Part shown: one piece after another, positions 21,841 through 25,418 of the stretch
Position numbering within the stretch: position 1 is the first letter of the stretch
Layout of the letters: each line of letters starts with the position of its first letter
Origin: Irineochytrium annulatum
Lineage: Eukaryota > Chytridiomycota > Chytridiomycetes > Chytridiales > Chytridiaceae
Reading direction: 5' to 3'
NCBI GenBank assembly: GCA_027600665.1
Contig: JADGJL010000319.1
Span: forward strand, 1-25,418
DNA: 25,418 nt
The notes under the pieces: generated by a model
What the model was told of the DNA's origin: nothing
Databases searched by the model: none
Seen by the model: only the letters and a program-made list of their open reading frames with translations
Made by a program: the position numbers and the translations under genes

Positions 21841-23085
21841 ATGCCTGACGAAGGAGCGAAGCCGCCAGCGCCGCCGGCCGCGGCCATCCACCACAACGAG
21901 GACGACGACGAGGTCGTTGGTGAGTGTCGGCGATGTCGGAGTTCGAAGAATTGCACTAATTCCTGTGGAAACGTCGAAATAGAGAACCTGGTCGCGAAAT
22001 TCCAAACGCTCGCGGCCGAGGGCGACGTCCTCGCGAAGAAGCGGGCCTTCCTCTCGGCCATCGACATTTACACCCGCGCCCTCGAGATCAGGCCCACCGA
22101 CAAGCACTGCCTCGTCTGCCGCTCCCAGTGCTTCATCCAGATCGGGGCCGCCGACCAGGCCCTCGCGGACGCGGACTCGGCCCTGCGCGAGTATCCGGAC
22201 TACTTCAAGGCCATCCTGCAGAAGGCCGAGGCGCTCTACGCCAAAGGTGACTTCGAGCTCGCGCTCATGCACTTCCACCGGGGCAACAGGCTCAGGCCCG
22301 AGCTGGACGAGTTCCGAGTCGGCATTCAAAAGGCAAGGGAGGCCATCGAGAACTCGATTGGTGGACCGAGGGACTCGGTCCAGCCGTTCGGAGACTTGGG
22401 ACACGGAAGGGAGAACCACGTCGCGCAGAAGAACTCGAAGTCGAGGGCCAGCACCATGAGGAGAATGGAGAGCGCCAACGCGGGCGGTAGCACAGCTGGT
22501 GCAAACGGCGGAGGGGTCACGGGTGGAAACAAAGGCGTCAGCGTCTCGAGCACGACCGCGAACGTCGGGAACACGGGCGGTATGAGCGGTGGCCTGAGCA
22601 AGATGACGCCCTCCATGGAGTCCAAGCTCCTAGGCGAGCTGTACGAGGACAAGTGCTACCTGCAGAGCCTCGTCGGCGACCGAGACTTCGTCGACCATCC
22701 GGATCCAGAGGTCATTAAGCTCGTCGGAGAGGGGCTCCGATATCTTTCCACGAGGGTCGAATTTTGGAGGTGCGTTCTCTTCCTCCCCCCCTGTCAGTCG
22801 TGAAACCGGCATTTTACTAACATCTGCTCCTGACTCTTCAGACAACAGCACCCGCTGTACGCCCGTCCCAAGACGAAGCGCATCAAGCCCAGGATGGACA
22901 CTCGGGTCCTGCACTTCATCCCGAGGAAGGACACGGGCTACGCCACGGCCGACCCTGGTAAGCAAAAGACTGGGACGCCGCTGGGCGGGATGAAGCCGTC
23001 CACGGCGCCATTGGCCCCGATAGCGACGGCGGGGAGCGGTGGTCGCAGGAGGACGATCACTGGCGCGGTCGAGGCGGCGTACTAG
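21841..23085 (+). CDS. ODAD4/TTC25-like outer dynein arm docking protein (short form)
   Basis: Exons 21841-21919, 21983-22769 and 22842-23085; introns of 63 and 72 nt; product 369 aa. Three N-terminal TPR units begin AEGDVLAKKRAFLSAIDIY, DKHCLVCRSQCFIQIG and FKAILQKAEALYAKGDF. The stretch FHRGNRLRPELDEFRVGIQKAREAI is nearly the same as in animal TTC25. Then comes a Gly/Ser/Asn linker, LLGELYEDKCYLQSL, and LRYLSTRVEFWRQQHPLYAR across the second splice, again as in TTC25. Known role: part of the complex that docks outer dynein arms on axonemal doublets, hence flagellar motility. Animal TTC25 is roughly 670 aa with a second TPR block; here the protein stops soon after HPLYAR with a Gly/Thr/Arg-rich tail, and no further TPR exon is seen before the next gene. 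The first intron is stop-free and divisible by three, so it could be retained. Confidence 0.92.
21920..21982 (+). other. Stop-free 63-nt intron (possible retained or cryptic exon) in the ODAD4-like gene
   Basis: It starts GTGAGTG, has CACTAAT as a branch-like site, and ends in AAATAG. Splicing joins GTT G with AG AAC (V-E-N-L-V). If retained it adds 21 residues in frame, including four Cys (ECRRC, NCTNSC). The splice signals are strong, so it is called an intron. The homologous region of TTC25 has no such Cys cluster. Confidence 0.7.
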
Positions 23086-23619
23086 AGAAAAAATATTCAC
23101 ACTTCCACAGAGCTGATCAGTATCGGAACTCTGCATTTGAAAGCTTGTAAAGTAGTGTTGGGCAACAGTAAATAGTTGAAATCATGGTGCTTGTGCAATG
23201 AATCTGTGTCAGTACTTATCTTTCCGTTTGTAAAGGTGAGTCCGCATCCCTTCCCGTCTTTAAAAGGTGAGATATATGGCGAAGTAGAGGAACGACAAGA
23301 AAGAAAAAATTGTGCGCGCAGGGCTCGAAATGAGGTAATATGAAATCAAAAGTAGAATGGAGGCGCCAACCGCGAAGAACGTAGGCAGAAGCGAAAGACG
23401 TGTACGAAAGAAGCTTCTAGCCTAGCGTCGTTCCTCCAGCTCCGAATTCCTCCCGTCGCCGTTCTCCGCAACAAGTGAACCTTTCTCGACCTGCAACATC
23501 ACCGATCACAAGCTGAGGTCGTCCCGTCGCTCACCACGCGGGCTCGGGCATGCCGTGAAATCGCGGCGCGCGACGCTAGCGTTTCCTTGAGCGAGAGGTG
23601 GGACGTCGGTGTGGTCAAA
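23086..23619. other. Intergenic region between ODAD4-like and RsmE-like genes
   Basis: 534 bp. The first half is AT-rich (3' flank of the ODAD4-like gene); the second half turns GC-rich towards the RsmE-like start. The string AAAGGTGAG occurs twice (about 23233 and 23266). No convincing gene, RNA or mobile element was seen; a weak minus-strand splice reading was rejected. Confidence 0.65.
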
Positions 23620-24654
23620 ATGCACCACTTTCCATTTCCGTTCTCATTCACAGCTGGCCTCCGCCCGCGACCCCGACCGGGCGCCCGCCCTCGGCACGGC
23701 GCCCGCCCCCTTACCACGTCTCCACCCTCCGATCCCGGCTCCGACGACTCGGTCCCCCGAGATTCCGGCGCCCCCGGAGTCTCCCGACCTCACGTCCGTC
23801 GCCCGAACGTCCGCCCAGAGAAGCGCCGCGTCTTCATCGACACCCCTATCGACCCGGTCGCGACCCCTTTTATTCCCTTACCGATTTCCGAGGCCCACCA
23901 CCTTGCCAACGTCCTCCGCCTGCGGCCCGGGGATCGCGTCGATGTCACGGACGGCCGCGGATTCTGGCACCCGGCCGTCCTCGCGAGCGTCCGCCGCACA
24001 GCGGGCGTTTTGCTCCAACCGGACTTACCGCCTGTCGCGGGCCCGAGGCCGCATCCAGTCTCGCTGTACGTTGGGCTGCCGGGGGCGCAGGCCTGGGACC
24101 TGATCGTACAGAAGTGCGTCGAGCTCGGCGTAGGTAGCGTGCGGCCCGTTCTCACGAGCCGGAGCGGGGTGATCGCTACTAGCCAGAAAGAGAGGTGGCT
24201 GGAACGGGGGAGGGTAATTTCGAGGCAGAGCATGAAGCAATGCGAGAGGAGTTTGGAGATGGGTATCAGCGTGCCGAGGCTGTTGACGGATGCCGTCGCG
24301 GAGGATCATGAGTGTGGCGCGGGCGGGATTGTGAGGATCGTGGCAGTGGAGAGGGCGCTGGATGGGAGAAGGAGGGACGATGGCATGCTGTGGGACGTGC
24401 TGGAGGCGCTGAGGAAGGAACCAGGGTTTGGGGTCGGTGAGGGACGGCCTGTCAAGTTTTGTGTCGGTCCCGAGGGAGGTTGGTCGGACTCCGAGGTGGA
24501 GTTCTTCAAAGAGAAGGCTCCAGGAAGAACATTTTTCGTCGGGCTGGGGAGAAGCGTGCTACGTACGGAGACCGCTGTGGTGGCGGGAATGGGTTGCATC
24601 GTGAACTGGCTGGAGTCGTTGGCCGCACGAAGGCCAGATCAACCTGGTAGATGA
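23620..24654 (+). CDS. RsmE-family 16S-type rRNA (uracil-N3)-methyltransferase, probably mitochondrial
   Basis: A single exon of 344 aa from the first ATG (MHHFPFPFSF). The frame is open further upstream but without an ATG. The core starts near residue 70: RRVFIDTP, then HHLANVLRLRPGD (the N-terminal RNA-binding domain pattern), KCVELGVGSVRPVLTSRS (usual K-x-TELGV..I.P..T.RS), ERWLERGRVISRQSMKQCER, VGPEGGWSDSEVEFF and LGRSVLRTETAVVAG. The last two are the SPOUT knot motifs that bind S-adenosylmethionine. Known reaction: N3-methylation of U1498 (E. coli numbering) in small-subunit rRNA. About 60 residues precede the core, rich in Arg, Pro, Ser and Thr and low in acidic residues at first, which suits a mitochondrial presequence; this is inference. 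Bacterial RsmE is about 240-250 aa, so the extra length is mostly this N-terminus and a short insert. Confidence 0.91.
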   Translation: MHHFPFPFSFTAGLRPRPRPGARPRHGARPLTTSPPSDPGSDDSVPRDSGAPGVSRPHVRRPNVRPEKRRVFIDTPIDPVATPFIPLPISEAHHLANVLRLRPGDRVDVTDGRGFWHPAVLASVRRTAGVLLQPDLPPVAGPRPHPVSLYVGLPGAQAWDLIVQKCVELGVGSVRPVLTSRSGVIATSQKERWLERGRVISRQSMKQCERSLEMGISVPRLLTDAVAEDHECGAGGIVRIVAVERALDGRRRDDGMLWDVLEALRKEPGFGVGEGRPVKFCVGPEGGWSDSEVEFFKEKAPGRTFFVGLGRSVLRTETAVVAGMGCIVNWLESLAARRPDQPGR

Positions 24655-24846
24655 TGAGTGTGTGATGTTGGTATCATTGTTCGGTCCGCTGGCGACCAAC
24701 TGCTGTTTATTAAATCCTCGTCATAGCTGCGATGAAGAACATCGCTCATATTCGAAGGCACATTGCATGGTGCCTGCTACCTGAAGTGGTCGTCAAACAC
24801 GCAACCCCCATTTGCGATCAACAGCCTCTTCCCCAGGCCCGGCACC

Positions 24847-25418
24847 ATGAACGTCCTGTCGATCGGCACGGGCCGGAGCTCGCCCCTGATCACGCGGTCG
24901 AACCTGGACCGCTCGTCTGAGGGGGTCTCCAACCACTCCCGCCTTGACCGCTCCTCTTCTCCTGGCCTCCCGCTTTACCGATCGTCGTCCTCGTCGTCCT
25001 CCTCGACTAGGCGCGGCAAAGGCGACTACGATGACGCCAAGGGGCTCAACAAGCTTAAGGGGAAGGTATGCGTACGCGTTGAGACCCCGCAGCCAGTCCC
25101 CGCTGTAACTTCTGAGTTCGCATCCATTGCAGGGCTTCTTCGGGAGGTCGTGGCATCGCTTGATCGTGGTCGTGGTCTTCGTTTTCATGGTCTTCTACAT
25201 CTTCCGCCGCACGGCGCCTGCAGATACGCCGTCGTCCTCACTCGATCCCTCAGGTCTCCTCAATGTCTCTGAGCCTTCGGTCGCGGGCCCGCCGGATCCT
25301 CCCGTCCCCGCCGTCGGCGCCGGACCGCAGCCTTCCCCAAAAGTCGGTAACGCCGCCGACGACCCAATCCTCTTCCACCATGGCGAGGCTGGCCCATTTG
25401 ACTTCTCCCCACCCGACC
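24847..25418 (+). CDS. N-terminal part of a type II (signal-anchor) membrane protein, cut by window end
   Basis: Exon 1 is 24847-25065 and exon 2 starts at 25133 and runs off the window; the intron is 67 nt (GTATGC...TTGCAG, phase 0). The start is chosen for its good context (GGCACCATGA); an in-frame ATG at 24763 would add 28 residues. Residues 1-73 are Ser/Arg-rich with an eight-Ser run and a basic LNKLKGK end. After the splice come GFFGRSWHR and the hydrophobic segment LIVVVVFVFMVFYIF (about 82-97), followed by RRT and a Pro/Ser/Asp-rich stem. No cleavable signal peptide is present. This short cytosolic tail, single helix and Pro-rich stem is the layout of many Golgi glycosyltransferases and other type II enzymes, but no catalytic part is visible, so the function is unknown. 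Confidence 0.72.

Noticed and set aside
23418..23717. Minus-strand two-exon reading ending in ...NSELEERR with a 44-nt GTGAGC intron
   Set aside because: It has no ATG in frame, would overlap the RsmE 5' end on the opposite strand, and matches no family; probably chance in GC-rich sequence.
1..25418. tRNA/rRNA genes, CRISPR arrays, IS elements or transposon ends
   Set aside because: None recognised by eye on either strand; short dispersed repeats such as AAAGGTGAG are too short to call.

Overview
The window reads as nuclear DNA of a flagellated (zoosporic) fungus or a close relative. Genes carry many short GT-AG introns, most of 40 to 70 nt with a CTRAY-like branch site just before the acceptor. 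The gene set mixes fungal-type housekeeping genes (Sec7, SREBP/Sre1, Sam50) with genes known only from organisms with cilia (an ODAD4/TTC25-like axonemal docking protein and a CEP19-like basal-body protein). No prokaryotic operon structure, RNA gene, transposon or CRISPR array was recognised. The lineage is inferred from gene content alone.

Layout, left to right. 2-741 (+): 3' end of a ZIP-family metal transporter. 985-4291 (-): a five-exon CEP19-like protein with a very long acidic tail, convergent with ZIP. 4464-11474 (-): a ten-exon SEC7/BIG-type ARF guanine-nucleotide exchange factor of about 2183 aa. 11795-15639 (-): a five-exon SREBP-like membrane-bound bHLH factor, with a possible sterol regulatory element plus CCAAT box in its own promoter. 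15973-17749 (-): SAM50, seven exons. 17750-19181: an unresolved 1.4-kb interval with candidate minus-strand exons only. 19182-21664 (-): a three-exon, 792-aa helical protein with an N-terminal myristoylation/palmitoylation motif, head to head with 21841-23085 (+), the ODAD4/TTC25-like gene. 23620-24654 (+): an RsmE-family rRNA m3U methyltransferase. 24847-25418 (+): 5' end of a type II membrane protein, cut by the window edge.

Functional links. SEC7 (Golgi/TGN vesicle budding) and the SREBP-like factor (sterol and oxygen response) both belong to the ER-Golgi lipid and secretory system. SAM50 and probably the RsmE-like enzyme act in mitochondria. CEP19-like and ODAD4-like proteins act at the basal body and axoneme of the zoospore flagellum. 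The dual-acylated helical protein shares its promoter region with ODAD4 and is a candidate uncharacterised flagellar or membrane-associated protein.

Exon structures were built by hand: each intron was placed so that the frame stays open and, where possible, family-conserved residues join across it. Total coding length is a multiple of three in every complete model. Transcript data were not available.
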